DNA of 64,000 nucleotides, taken from positions 1-64,000 of the forward strand of contig JACQAG010000008.1 in assembly GCA_016195085.1 (NCBI GenBank), given 5' to 3'. Each line of letters opens with the position of its first letter. Position 1 is the first letter of the stretch. Source of the stretch: Pseudomonadota bacterium. GTDB lineage: Bacteria; Pseudomonadota; Alphaproteobacteria; SHVZ01. The notes beneath the pieces were generated by a model that made no database searches, was not told the origin of the DNA, and saw nothing but the letters and a program-made list of their open reading frames with translations. Of the stretch, positions 27,353 to 36,358 are shown piece by piece. Position numbers and translations under genes: made by a program.

Positions 27353-27786
27353 GGGAGACTCTTAAGATTGATCTGTAGGATTCCTTTGGGTACGCCATCG
27401 CGGTCTTTAAGAAAGAACTCACGGTAGCGAATTCCGGCCGCGGCCAGGGCAGTGGCGGGAAAGAGTTCACCGCCAAACTTGGCTTTCATGGCGGCACGCT
27501 TGTTGGAGAAGTCGAGTAGGACCGGATCAAGAAGGCTCGGATCCACTCCTCGGGGGTCCCATGCCCCGTCATAGTCGTCCGGCAGGTCTTTTACAGAGAT
27601 GAAGCTGCCGTTAAGAAGGACAGACTCGCATCCTGCTCCCGCGAGGCTTTTCGCCGCTCCGAGCAGTCCGCCAACGAGACCCGTTCGGTGCGAATTTCCC
27701 GAGAAGCGAGCCACCATTTCGGTCCACGAGCTGTCATGGACGCCGGGCGGCAAATAGCCAGTCGCTGCATCAAATGCGGGGATCAT
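27349..27786 (-). CDS. DUF6932-like protein (nucleotidyltransferase-related)
   Basis: A 145-residue protein from ATG 27786 (MIPAFDAATGYLPPGVH). Landmarks GYLPPGVHDSSWTEMVARF, GCESVLLNGSFIS, DYDGAWDP and KFGGELFPAT match what I recall of DUF6932, which has a nucleotidyltransferase-like GSFxxxKxxPxDxD pattern. This family is often next to XRE proteins, as here. It is the first gene of the island operon, and its start codon sits inside a large palindrome (27782-27815). Confidence 0.65.
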   Translation of the reverse strand: MIPAFDAATGYLPPGVHDSSWTEMVARFSGNSHRTGLVGGLLGAAKSLAGAGCESVLLNGSFISVKDLPDDYDGAWDPRGVDPSLLDPVLLDFSNKRAAMKAKFGGELFPATALAAAGIRYREFFLKDRDGVPKGILQINLKSLP

Positions 27787-27815
27787 CAACACAACAATAT
27801 CGTTGTGTTGATGAT
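27782..27815. promoter_or_regulatory. Perfect 14-bp inverted repeat over the island operon start (operator candidate)
   Basis: Arms at 27782-27795 and 27802-27815 are exact inverted complements around a 6-base AATATC centre. The ATG of the DUF6932-like gene (27784-27786) lies within the left arm. Such a site fits autoregulation by the XRE/ImmA protein encoded next in the operon, or an mRNA hairpin at the ribosome site. About 250 further bases to 28065 hold an AT-rich patch (27890-27940) but no gene I can support. Confidence 0.7.
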
Positions 27816-28065
27816 GATGTCAAGGTTCATAGACGTACGCGGCTCGGCACGGGCTTAAACAGCGCGACACCAACCCGCGGCGGATTGGATATGTCTGCTC
27901 AATCAATAAATTAACTAGAGATGAACATAGCTTGCGCCACTCTTACGCAACAAGCCAGGGGCACGATTACGCGCTTCCGGGCCCATCTCTTGCGCGGCTG
28001 GAAGGGTGATTCTCACCCCTACCGGGCGTCACATTGAAGGAGAGAGTCGGGGTTGGGGCGCCTTC

Positions 28066-28713
28066 CTATTCGATGCGCACCAGGATGCGGTCGTAGTCGA
28101 CCGGGCCCTTCGGGCTTTCGAAGGCGATGCCGAAATGCTCCAGCCGCCAGCCATACTCGTCGAAATCATGCCAGCGGGCGTCGAGCTCGGCGCGCGGAAT
28201 GTAGCCGATGCCGAAGGTCGCGGGGTCCTCGAAGTAGAAATTCCTCTCGTCATAGCCGGTGGCGACGATGTAGTGCCCATCCTCGGTGCGCCGCTCCCAA
28301 TCCGCGGGCACGCCGGAAGGTCCGTCGACCCAGGCTTGCAGCGCGATGATGACGGGAATGCCGCGGTCGATGAAGGCTTGCAGATCCTGCGTGCTCATAT
28401 GCTCGAAGTCGGCGGTCTTGAGGCCGTACTCGCCGGCGACCCGTTCGATCTCCCACCAGCGCGTTCCGATCTTGCGATCGGTGCCGAGCTTGGCCATCAG
28501 CGTGTCCTGGCGCGAGTCGATACCGTAATAGGCAAGCACCGCCTGGAGCGCCGCCGCTCCGCAGGCATAGACCGTGTGCTGGCGCACATCGGGCATGGCC
28601 AGCATGCGGGGCCCGCCCGCCGCGGCCGCGGCCGGGACGAGGAGGAGCGCCAGGCCGAAGGCCAGAACCGCCAGCGCACGCCGCCCGCCGATACACCATG
28701 GACGCCGCATCAT
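28066..28713 (-). CDS. Exported C39-like cysteine peptidase family protein
   Basis: About 215 residues from the adjacent ATGs at 28713/28710. A signal peptide is clear (ALAVLAFGLALLLVPAAAAA). The papain-like C39 core has its cysteine in VYACGAAALQAVLAYYG, histidine in DGHYIVATGYDE and aspartate in FEDPAT, so the triad is complete. Function in the periplasm or outside is unknown. It follows the racemase-family gene by 17 bases. Confidence 0.82.
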   Translation of the reverse strand: MMRRPWCIGGRRALAVLAFGLALLLVPAAAAAGGPRMLAMPDVRQHTVYACGAAALQAVLAYYGIDSRQDTLMAKLGTDRKIGTRWWEIERVAGEYGLKTADFEHMSTQDLQAFIDRGIPVIIALQAWVDGPSGVPADWERRTEDGHYIVATGYDERNFYFEDPATFGIGYIPRAELDARWHDFDEYGWRLEHFGIAFESPKGPVDYDRILVRIE

Positions 28714-28730
28714 TTGCCGCCCCGCTTGAC

Positions 28731-29528
28731 TCAAACGTGGAACAGCCGCCCGAGCCCCGGCAGCGTGTCCTTGACCCCGGCCAAGCGCAGCGCGTGCCAG
28801 GCCATCGCATGGTTGCTGGAGGTGACCGGCTTGCCGAGGGCGGCCTCGAGCGCCGCCACATGCTCGGCTACGCGCAGGCTGGTGCAGGCGACGAAGACCG
28901 CATCCACCGCCTCGTGCCGGCCGAGCTCGGCGACGGCGCTTCGGATCGACTCACCGGAGATCCTGGCGACCTCGTCGTCGTTCTCGTGATTGTAGGAGCC
29001 CATTACCGGCACGGCGAGCCCTCGCTCCTGGAGGAAGTCGCGCATCATGTGGTTGATACGCGCGATGTAGGGGGTGAGGAGCGCCACCCGTCGTGCTCCC
29101 AAGGCTTGCAAGCCGGCGACCGCTGCGGTGATCGGGCTGGTGCAGGCGATGCCTGGTCTGGCCTGGCGGATGCGCTGCCACACCTTTTCCTCGCCGATCA
29201 CCATGGCCCCCGAGGTGCAGCCATAGGCGATAACGTCGAGATGCTGGCCGGGGCGGATCACCGCCGTGGCTTCGGTCAAGTCCTGCTCCATCGCCGCCAG
29301 CGTCTCCGGCGTAATGGTGCTCGAATTCATGATCCGGCTCTCGTAGAAGGCGATGCCGTCCTGGCTCAGCATGCGGCGCCACTCATATTCGATGGTGTGA
29401 TCGGTGGCGAGCACGATGAGCCCGATGGCGGCGCGGTGGGCGATGCCCCGGTCGAGGGTGAAGGCAAGCTTGGTCCGGTCGACCAGGAGCCCGGCATCCT
29501 CTCGCTTACGCTCTTGCAACGCGGTCAT
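28731..29528 (-). CDS. Asp/Glu racemase / arylmalonate decarboxylase family enzyme
   Basis: A 265-residue protein with the two cysteine positions of this superfamily: YGCTSGAMVIGEE (about residue 103) and VFVACTSLRVAE (about 214). The order and spacing fit maleate isomerase, EutA-like or arylmalonate-decarboxylase-type enzymes; substrate is not decidable. It lies 40 bases downstream of the DadA-like gene on the same strand, so it may supply or remove D-amino acids. Confidence 0.8.
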   Translation of the reverse strand: MTALQERKREDAGLLVDRTKLAFTLDRGIAHRAAIGLIVLATDHTIEYEWRRMLSQDGIAFYESRIMNSSTITPETLAAMEQDLTEATAVIRPGQHLDVIAYGCTSGAMVIGEEKVWQRIRQARPGIACTSPITAAVAGLQALGARRVALLTPYIARINHMMRDFLQERGLAVPVMGSYNHENDDEVARISGESIRSAVAELGRHEAVDAVFVACTSLRVAEHVAALEAALGKPVTSSNHAMAWHALRLAGVKDTLPGLGRLFHV

Positions 29529-29568
29529 GGCGAATACTCCGTCATCCAGACGATCGACGCCGCAAACA

Positions 29569-30819
29569 TCACGCGGCCGCCGGCATGATGCCAGCGAGAT
29601 CGAGCTCGGGCTTCAGCCCACCCACGAGATCGGCCAGCACCCGGCCCGAGCCGCAGGACATGGTCCAGCCCATATGGCCATGGCCGGTGTTGAGCCAAAG
29701 GTTCCGGTAGCGGGTCGGGCCGATGATCGGCGTGCCCTCCGGCGTCATCGGCCTCAGGCCCGCCCAATAGTTGGGCTGGTCGCAGTCGGCGGCCTCGGGA
29801 AAGAGGTCGCGGGCGGATGCCAGCATGGTACGGAAATCGCCGGGGGTGTGGCTGGTGTCGTAGCCGGCGAAGTCCGCGGTCGCGGTCAAGCGCAGGCGAT
29901 CTCCGAAGCGGGCATAGGCGACGAGCTTGTCCTCGTCTACGCCGCCGATCGCCGGCGCCCGGTTGCTGCCCCGGATCGGCAGGGTCAAGGAATAGCCCTT
30001 GATCGGATAGATCGGGATCTTGATGCCGAGCGGGCGCGCCATGATCGGCGAATAGCAGCCGAGCGCCATCACATAGGCATCGGCGGTGAGCCGGCCTCGG
30101 CGCGTCTCCAGGCCGGTGATGCGATCACCCTCCCTCGAAATGCGCTCGATCGGTGTCTCGAAAGCGAAGCTGACGCCCGCTTCCTTGCAAATATCCGCCA
30201 GGTTGCGGGTGAACAGGTTGGCATCGCCGCTCTCATCCGTGGGCGCGTAGATGGCGCCGGCGAGCTTGGCAGTGGCGCCCGCGAGGGCGGGATCGATCCG
30301 AGGAATCTCGCCGGGCTCGATCAGTCTCAGATCGAGGCCGTTGTCCTGGAGGATGCGCATCGTGGCCGCGCCGCGGGCGAACGACTCCTGGCTGCGATAG
30401 AGGTAGAGCAGCCCGCCTTTGAGCCCGTCATAGGCGATCTTGGTCTCCGCCACCAGCTGATGCAGCGCTGCTTGGGAATAGAGGCAGAACCTGACCTTGC
30501 GCGTGGTGTTGAGCCGCGCCTTGGCGCTCGTGCAGTTGGCGAGGAATTTGAGGCACCAGGACCACATGCGCGGATCGGCACGAAGGTGCAAGCGCAACGC
30601 TTGGTCGTCGCGGAACAGCGACTTCAGGAGGATCTTCGGCGCCCGTGGGCTGGCCCAGGTATAGGAGTGGCCCGGCGCCACCAGCCCGGCATTGGCGAAG
30701 CTGGTCTCGTTCGCCGGCAGCGCCTGGCGATCGACCACGGTCACCTGATGGCCGGCCTTGGCGAGGTAATAGGCGCTGGTGACGCCGATCACGCCGGCGC
30801 CCATGACCAGGATCCTCAT
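29569..30819 (-). CDS. FAD-dependent D-amino acid dehydrogenase (DadA type)
   Basis: A 416-residue flavoprotein from ATG 30819. It opens with the FAD-binding GAGVIGVTSAYYLAKAGH and VTVVDRQ, and later has AGLVAPGH, YPIKGYSLTLPI, GLRPMTPEGTPIIGPT and the C-terminal NTGHGHMGWTMSCGSG, all DadA landmarks. It would deaminate D-amino acids oxidatively, passing electrons to the membrane chain. The gene is divergent from the acyl-CoA ligase gene across 156 bases and co-directional with the racemase-family gene. Confidence 0.9.
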   Translation of the reverse strand: MRILVMGAGVIGVTSAYYLAKAGHQVTVVDRQALPANETSFANAGLVAPGHSYTWASPRAPKILLKSLFRDDQALRLHLRADPRMWSWCLKFLANCTSAKARLNTTRKVRFCLYSQAALHQLVAETKIAYDGLKGGLLYLYRSQESFARGAATMRILQDNGLDLRLIEPGEIPRIDPALAGATAKLAGAIYAPTDESGDANLFTRNLADICKEAGVSFAFETPIERISREGDRITGLETRRGRLTADAYVMALGCYSPIMARPLGIKIPIYPIKGYSLTLPIRGSNRAPAIGGVDEDKLVAYARFGDRLRLTATADFAGYDTSHTPGDFRTMLASARDLFPEAADCDQPNYWAGLRPMTPEGTPIIGPTRYRNLWLNTGHGHMGWTMSCGSGRVLADLVGGLKPELDLAGIMPAAA

Positions 30820-30975
30820 GGCGAAAGGATGGACCCGGGCTGAGCCAGGCGCAAGGCCGGGAGGCCCGCCGCGAGGCCGGTGGCGAGAGGCAGGCGCGAT
30901 CGCCGTCCCCGATGGACCGGGGCGGGCCACCTCCGCTATCGTCCGCGATAACGATAAAGCATCTGGGAGGCGCCT

Positions 30976-32610
30976 ATGCGCGGCATGATGATGGACCGGC
31001 CGCTCCTGATCCAATCCCTTCTCGAGCACGCCGCCACCCGCCACGCCGACACCGAGATCGTCTCGCGCACGGTCGAGGGACCGATCCACCGCCACGGCTA
31101 TGCCGATGCCGAGCGCCGCGCCAAGCGGCTGGCGAACGCGCTGACCAGGCTCGGCATCGGCCACGGCGACCGGGTGGCGACGCTCGCCTGGAACGGCTAC
31201 CGGCATTTCGAGCTGTATTTCGCCGTTTCCGGCATGGGGGCGGTGTGCCACACCATCAATCCCAGGCTCTCCCCGACCCAGCTCGAATACATCGTGAACC
31301 ACGCCGAGGACCGCTTGCTGTTTCTCGATGCGAGCTTCCTGCCTTTGGTGGAGAAGCTCGCCCAGGCGTTCCCGTCCATCCGCTACTTCGTGGTGATGAC
31401 CGACCAGGAGCACATGCCGAAGACCAGCATCAAGCAAGTGCTCTGCTACGAGGAGCTGCTGGCGGTGGAGACGGATCACTTCGTCTGGCCGAGCTTCGAT
31501 GAAAACACCGCCGCCTCGCTCTGCTACACTTCGGGCACCACCGGCAATCCCAAGGGCACGCTCTACAGCCACCGCTCGACCGTGCTGCACTCCTACGCGG
31601 TGTGCATGGCCGACACCGTCGGTCTCTCCTCGGTCGACAGCGTCTGCCCGATCGTGCCGATGTTCCATGTGAATGCCTGGGGCATGCCCTATGCCGCGCC
31701 GATGACCGGGGCGAAGCTGGTCTTTCCCGGCCCCAATCTGGACGGGGCGAGCCTGCACAAGCTGTTCGAGGCCGAGCGGGTCACCTTGACCCTGGGCGTG
31801 CCCACCGTGTGGCTGGCGCTGTTGAAGCACATGGACGACAGCGCCAGCCGGTTCTCCACCCTCAACCGCACCGTGATCGGCGGCTCGGCGGTGCCGCGGG
31901 CGATGATCGAGGCCTTCGAGAACCGCTACGGTGTTGCCGTGGTGCAAGGCTGGGGCATGACCGAGATGAGCCCGGTCGGCACCGTTGGCACCTTGAAGGC
32001 GAAGCATCGGGCGCTGCCGGCCGATCGGCAGGTCGACTACAAGGTGAAGCAAGGGCGCTTCCTCTACGGCGTCGAAGCCCGCATCCTCGATGCCGACGAC
32101 CATGTGCTCCCCAATAACGGCGTGAGCGTGGGCGAGATGGTGGTGCGCGGCCCTTGGATCGCGTCGGGCTACTTCAACGACGAGAAGGCGAGCCGCGAAG
32201 CCGTCACCGCCGATGGCTGGTTCCGCACCGGCGACGTCTGCACCATCGATGCCGACGGCTACGTGCAGATCACCGACCGGCGGAAGGACGTGATCAAATC
32301 CGGCGGCGAATGGATCAGCTCGATCGATCTCGAAAACTTGGCGGTCGGCCACCCCGATGTGATGGAGGCCGGCGCCATCGGCATCCCCCATCCGAAATGG
32401 GGCGAGCGGCCGCTCCTGGTCGTCGTGCCGAAATCGGGAAGAGCGCCGACGGCGGAATCCATTCTCGCCTATATGGCCGACCGGATGCCGAAATGGATGC
32501 TGCCGGATGCGGTGGTGAGCGTGGCCGAGCTGCCGCACACAGCCACCGGCAAGATTCTCAAGACCAAGCTGCGCGAGCAGTTCCGCGAGTATCGGTTGCC
32601 GACGGCATGA
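30976..32610 (+). CDS. AMP-binding acyl-CoA ligase
   Basis: A 544-residue ANL-superfamily ligase; GGGAGG lies 7 bases upstream of the ATG. The P-loop is [12 protein letters not shown], followed by [11 protein letters not shown] (A5), GWFRTGDVC (A7), [15 protein letters not shown] (A8) and the C-terminal lysine in [11 protein letters not shown]. It is of the medium-chain or 3-(methylthio)propionyl-CoA ligase size and style. It lies 56 bases before a TRAP binding-protein gene, so the imported carboxylate may be its substrate. Confidence 0.9.
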   Translation: MRGMMMDRPLLIQSLLEHAATRHADTEIVSRTVEGPIHRHGYADAERRAKRLANALTRLGIGHGDRVATLAWNGYRHFELYFAVSGMGAVCHTINPRLSPTQLEYIVNHAEDRLLFLDASFLPLVEKLAQAFPSIRYFVVMTDQEHMPKTSIKQVLCYEELLAVETDHFVWPSFDENTAASLCYTSGTTGNPKGTLYSHRSTVLHSYAVCMADTVGLSSVDSVCPIVPMFHVNAWGMPYAAPMTGAKLVFPGPNLDGASLHKLFEAERVTLTLGVPTVWLALLKHMDDSASRFSTLNRTVIGGSAVPRAMIEAFENRYGVAVVQGWGMTEMSPVGTVGTLKAKHRALPADRQVDYKVKQGRFLYGVEARILDADDHVLPNNGVSVGEMVVRGPWIASGYFNDEKASREAVTADGWFRTGDVCTIDADGYVQITDRRKDVIKSGGEWISSIDLENLAVGHPDVMEAGAIGIPHPKWGERPLLVVVPKSGRAPTAESILAYMADRMPKWMLPDAVVSVAELPHTATGKILKTKLREQFREYRLPTA

Positions 32611-32666
32611 GGACTATGGTTCGCTCGACACCGCATAACGTTGCAATGAACCGGGGAGGAGACGAC

Positions 32667-33668
32667 ATGCTGAAGCTCAGTCTGACCAAGCGGCAATTCA
32701 TCGCCGGAGCGGCGGCCGTCGGCACCAGCACCTTCATGCCGGCGATCCTGAAGGCGCAGAGCGCCATGGTGCTGCGCTGGGGCGACGTGGTGGCGCCAAC
32801 CCATCCCTCGCCGCAGTCGGCCGAGCGCGCCGGCAAGGAAGTGAAGGAGAAGACCGGCGGGCGCATCGAGATCCAGAGCTTCCCCTCGGGCCAGCTCGGC
32901 GGCTCGCGCGACATGGTGGAGGCGGTCGCCTCGGGCGCGCTCACCATGGTGACCGAGGGTGCGGCCATCATCGGGCAATACCTGCCGCAGATCTCCATCA
33001 TCGAGGCGCCCTATATCTGGAACGACGCCCAGCACATGGCCCGGGCGCTCTCCTCGCCCTTGATCGACGAGCTCAACAAGACCCTGATCGAGAAGCGCGG
33101 CATCCGTATCGTCGCTGTTACCTATTACGGCAAGCGTCACCTCACCACCGGCAAGCGCGAGGTGCGCAGCGTTGCCGACATGCAGGGATTCAAGCTGCGC
33201 GTGCCCGAGGTCGACACCTTTACCGCCATGGCCGAGGCGTGGGGCGCGAAGCCGACGCCGATGAATTTCGGCGAGCTCTATCTCGCGCTGTCGCAAGGAG
33301 CCGTCGACGGCCAGGAGAACCCGCTGCCGACCATCCAGTCCGGCAAGTTCTACGAGGTGCAGAAATACCTGGTGCTCACCGGCCACATCATCACGCCCCG
33401 CCTGGTGATGGTGAACGATGCGCAATGGCAGAAGCTCGCCGACGGCGACCGGGCCATCGTGCAAGCCGCCATCCGCAGCGCCTCGTCCTGGAACGACGGC
33501 GAAATCCTGAGCCAGGAGGCGGGTCTGGCCGAAATCTTCAAGAAGGGCGGCATGACCGTGATCGAGCCGGACGTGGAGAGCTTCAAGAAGCCGGTCCTGG
33601 CAAAGCTGCCTGCCATGTTCGAGGCGAAATGGGGCAAAGGCCTCTGGGACCGCATCCGCGCGCTTTAG
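32667..33668 (+). CDS. dctP: TRAP transporter substrate-binding protein (DctP family)
   Basis: A 333-residue periplasmic protein from ATG 32667, preceded by GGGGAGGA. A signal sequence (KRQFIAGAAAVGTSTFMPAI) ends near ILKAQS. The DctP core has LRWGDVVAPTHP, SGQLGGSRDMVEAV, FKLRVPEV (arginine that pairs with the ligand carboxylate) and GAVDGQENPL. It should bind an organic acid for the DctQM pair downstream. A palindromic repeat separates it from dctQ. Confidence 0.92.
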   Translation: MLKLSLTKRQFIAGAAAVGTSTFMPAILKAQSAMVLRWGDVVAPTHPSPQSAERAGKEVKEKTGGRIEIQSFPSGQLGGSRDMVEAVASGALTMVTEGAAIIGQYLPQISIIEAPYIWNDAQHMARALSSPLIDELNKTLIEKRGIRIVAVTYYGKRHLTTGKREVRSVADMQGFKLRVPEVDTFTAMAEAWGAKPTPMNFGELYLALSQGAVDGQENPLPTIQSGKFYEVQKYLVLTGHIITPRLVMVNDAQWQKLADGDRAIVQAAIRSASSWNDGEILSQEAGLAEIFKKGGMTVIEPDVESFKKPVLAKLPAMFEAKWGKGLWDRIRAL

Positions 33669-33695
33669 GGTCGGGTCCTCTCCAATAACCCGATA

Positions 33696-33811
33696 AGACC
33701 CTCACCCCCACCCTCTCCCGCAATGCGGGAGAGGGAGCATGAGGATGCTCCGGAGCCCCTCTCCCGCACCGCGGGAGAGGGTGCCGAGCGAAGCGAGGTG
33801 GGTGAGGGTCT
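33696..33811. repeat. Palindromic element (CCCTCTCCC family) inside the TRAP operon
   Basis: Outer ends AGACCCTCACCC and GGGTGAGGGTCT are inverted complements. Two inner hairpins follow the pattern CTCTCCCGCAATGCGGGAGAG and CTCTCCCGCACCGCGGGAGAG. It occupies most of the 173-base gap between dctP and dctQ, where it may set relative expression of the binding protein and permease. Confidence 0.85.
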
Positions 33812-33841
33812 GGGGACGTCGATGCTCGCTGTGCGCTTTCC

Positions 33842-34333
33842 GTGAAAGCCTTGATCCTCGCACGCGCCAGCGCCTGGTCCGACTGCGCCGCCAGGCTCTT
33901 GGCGATCGGGCTCATGCTGGCGCTGTTGACCAGCGTCATGCTGGGCGTGGTGACGAGGGCGCTCGGCGACCCGCTCATCTGGACCGACGAGGCCTCGCGC
34001 TTTCTCATGGTCTGGCTCGCGGTCATCGGCTGGTGGCTCGCCAGCCGCAGCCGCGTGCACATCCGCATCCGCTTCTTCATCGACTTTCTACCGGCGGCGT
34101 GGCGCCGCCGGGGCGAGCTGGTGATCCAGCTCGCCGTGGCACTCTTCGGTGTCCTCGTCGCCTGGTACGGTGTCAGCCTGGTCACCCGCAACTACGACGT
34201 GACCGCGACCTCGCTGCCGATCTCCATGTCGCTGCTCTATCTCCCGGTGGTCATCGCCGGCCTCGTCACCTTCGTGCAGGCGCTGGCCGAGGCTCGGGAA
34301 AGCCTCGGCCGCGCGCGGGGTGCCAGCGAATGA
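33842..34333 (+). CDS. dctQ: TRAP transporter small permease (DctQ)
   Basis: A 163-residue protein starting at GTG 33842 with four hydrophobic segments. WTDEASRFLMVWLAVIGWW is the DctQ family signature, followed by the HIRIRFF and SRVH region. Its stop overlaps the dctM start (ATGA), so the two permease subunits are translated together. The start is in the family-typical position. Confidence 0.88.
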   Translation: MKALILARASAWSDCAARLLAIGLMLALLTSVMLGVVTRALGDPLIWTDEASRFLMVWLAVIGWWLASRSRVHIRIRFFIDFLPAAWRRRGELVIQLAVALFGVLVAWYGVSLVTRNYDVTATSLPISMSLLYLPVVIAGLVTFVQALAEARESLGRARGASE

Positions 34334-35619
34334 CCCAGCTCATGCTGGAGATCGCCGGCGTCTGGCTCCTGGCGGTGCTGGCGGGGCTGCCGCTCTTCGC
34401 CTCCATGGGGTTGGCAGCCTTCGCCTTCGTGCACGTGGCCGGCCTTTCGGATTCGATCGTCCCGCAGAAGATGGCGCAGGCGATGAACTCGTTTCCGATC
34501 ATCGCGGCACCGCTTTTCATCCTCATGGGCAACATCCTGGCCGCGGCCCGGATCACCGACAAGATCGTCGCCTTCGCCACCGCCCTCATCGGCTCTGTGC
34601 GCGGCGGCTATGCCCATGCCAGCATCTTGGCCAGCATGATCTTCGCCGGCATGGTCGGATCGGCGGTGGCGGATGCGGCCGGCACCGGGGCCATCGAGAT
34701 CCGGGCCATGCGGCGGGCCGGCTACCGGGCCGAGGTCGCCGCCTCGATCAATGCGGCCGCCGCCACCATCGGCCCGATCATTCCGCCCAGCCTGCCGATG
34801 GTGATCTATGGCGTGACTGCGGATGTCTCCATCGGCCGGCTGTTTCTGGCCGGCTTCCTGCCGGGCATCCTCATGGGTGTGAGCCTGATGGCGCGGGTGG
34901 CCTGGATCGCCAGACGCGAGGGCTTCGCGCCGCGCCCCTTCGGCGGCCTTGCCAATCTCTGGCAGGCGTTTGGCGACGGCATCTGGGCCTTGCTGGCGCC
35001 GGTGTTGCTGCTGGGCGGCATGTTCAGCGGCCTCTTTACGCCGACCGAAGCCGCGGCGGTGGCCACGCTCTATGCCTTGTTCCTGGGCCTGGTCGTCTAT
35101 CGCACCCTCGAAGTGAAGGCGCTTCCGGGCATCCTCGCCGACAGCGCCGAAACCACCGGCCTGGTCATGGCGCTGGTCATGGTCGCGGGCGCGCTCGGCT
35201 GGTGCATGTCGATCTCGCGCCTGGCGCAGTCGGCCACACCCGCGGTCGTCGCCGCCATTCACGATCCCTTGTTGTTCTTGCTCACCTGCAACCTCGTGCT
35301 CTTGCTGATCGGCTGCTTCATGGAGACCCTGGCGGCACTCCTGCTGCTGATCCCGATCATGGTGCCGGCGGCACAAGGCTTCGGCATCGATCCGGTGCAG
35401 TTCGGGCTCATCATGATCTTCAACCTGATCCTCGGCACCATCCACCCGCCGGTGGGCGTGGTGCTGTTCGTCACCTCCCGCATCGCCGAGATCAGCTATG
35501 AGCGCCTGTCCAGGGCGATCCTGCCCTGGCTGGTGCCGCTCCTCGTGGTGCTGCTGCTGATCACCGTGTGGCCGCCCCTGACCCTGTGGCTGCCGAATCT
35601 GGTGCTGCCGGTGAAGTGA
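34330..35619 (+). CDS. dctM: TRAP transporter large permease (DctM)
   Basis: A 429-residue, very hydrophobic protein with about 12 membrane segments. PLFILMGNILAAARI, GMVGSAVADAAGTGAIEI, IIPPSLPMVIYG, GLFTPTEAAAVA and TIHPPVGVVLFV are the standard DctM landmarks. It uses the ion gradient to import the solute delivered by DctP. Its last 59 bases overlap the 3' end of ogt on the other strand. Confidence 0.93.
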   Translation: MTQLMLEIAGVWLLAVLAGLPLFASMGLAAFAFVHVAGLSDSIVPQKMAQAMNSFPIIAAPLFILMGNILAAARITDKIVAFATALIGSVRGGYAHASILASMIFAGMVGSAVADAAGTGAIEIRAMRRAGYRAEVAASINAAAATIGPIIPPSLPMVIYGVTADVSIGRLFLAGFLPGILMGVSLMARVAWIARREGFAPRPFGGLANLWQAFGDGIWALLAPVLLLGGMFSGLFTPTEAAAVATLYALFLGLVVYRTLEVKALPGILADSAETTGLVMALVMVAGALGWCMSISRLAQSATPAVVAAIHDPLLFLLTCNLVLLLIGCFMETLAALLLLIPIMVPAAQGFGIDPVQFGLIMIFNLILGTIHPPVGVVLFVTSRIAEISYERLSRAILPWLVPLLVVLLLITVWPPLTLWLPNLVLPVK

Positions 35620-36226
35620 GCGGCAGCGCGGGCTCGCGCGCGTCGTCCATCCGAGCCCCGGCTTCGCGCTCCAAGAGGGCGCGCTTGCGCTTCACGCCCC
35701 ATCGATACCCGGCCAGGGTTCCGTCCTTGCGCACCACGCGATGACAGGGAATGGCGACGGCGATCGGGTTCGCGGCGCACGCGTCGGCGACCGCGTAGGG
35801 CTCCTTCGGGGCACCGACGCGACGGGCGATTTCCGAATAGCTTGCGGTCGAGCCCGACGGGATCCCACGGAGGGTTTGCCAGACGCGCTGTTGGAACTCC
35901 GAGCCTCGCGCGTCCAGCGGCAGATCGAGCGCACCCGCGGGGGCTTCGAGGAATTCCAGAACCTTCGTTAACAGCAGGCCGAGCTCCGCACCCCCATCAA
36001 CCAGCACCGCCGCCGGCCAACGGGCTCTGAGATCGCGCCGCAGCGATTGCGCGTTGGACCCCAGCAGAATCGATGCGATGCCTTTGTCGCTCGTCGCAGC
36101 CAGGACCGTACCCAGCCAGCACGCGCCCACTGCGAACCGGATGGGCTCGCCGGCAGGACCTGCGTGGGTGGGGCACGAGGCTGTTTCGAACCGATTGCCG
36201 TCGGTAGGCAATGTCGACCAATCCAT
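35561..36226 (-). CDS. ogt: Methylated-DNA-[protein]-cysteine S-methyltransferase
   Basis: A 221-residue suicide DNA-repair protein that removes alkyl groups from O6-alkylguanine. The acceptor cysteine is in IPCHRVVRKDG; FQQRVWQTLRGIPSG, YSEIARRVG and the PYAVADACAANP asparagine/arginine-finger region are intact. The N-terminal 50 residues are an extension; the C-terminal 25, Pro/Ala rich, are encoded antisense to the dctM end. No AlkA or Ada DNA-binding domain is attached. Confidence 0.92.
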   Translation of the reverse strand: MDWSTLPTDGNRFETASCPTHAGPAGEPIRFAVGACWLGTVLAATSDKGIASILLGSNAQSLRRDLRARWPAAVLVDGGAELGLLLTKVLEFLEAPAGALDLPLDARGSEFQQRVWQTLRGIPSGSTASYSEIARRVGAPKEPYAVADACAANPIAVAIPCHRVVRKDGTLAGYRWGVKRKRALLEREAGARMDDAREPALPLTSPAAPDSAATGSGAATR

Positions 36227-36358
36227 GTCAGCTCCTCCTCGGAATCGGCAGACCGTCTCGGTCCCCGCCTGTCATGGACAATTGGCGATCACCGCGCCCG
36301 GGCCACTCCGCTTCTTGCGTTGCAATTCTTCTTCAGTGTCGATCCGCCCGCATGGAAG

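Noticed and set aside
21764-27830. Attachment-site direct repeats bounding the low-GC island
   Set aside because: I compared both edges by eye and saw no convincing direct repeat, tRNA end or integrase, so mobility is not claimed.
30820-32538. Upstream extension of the DadA frame
   Set aside because: It is antisense to the acyl-CoA ligase; the FAD motif begins right after ATG 30819.
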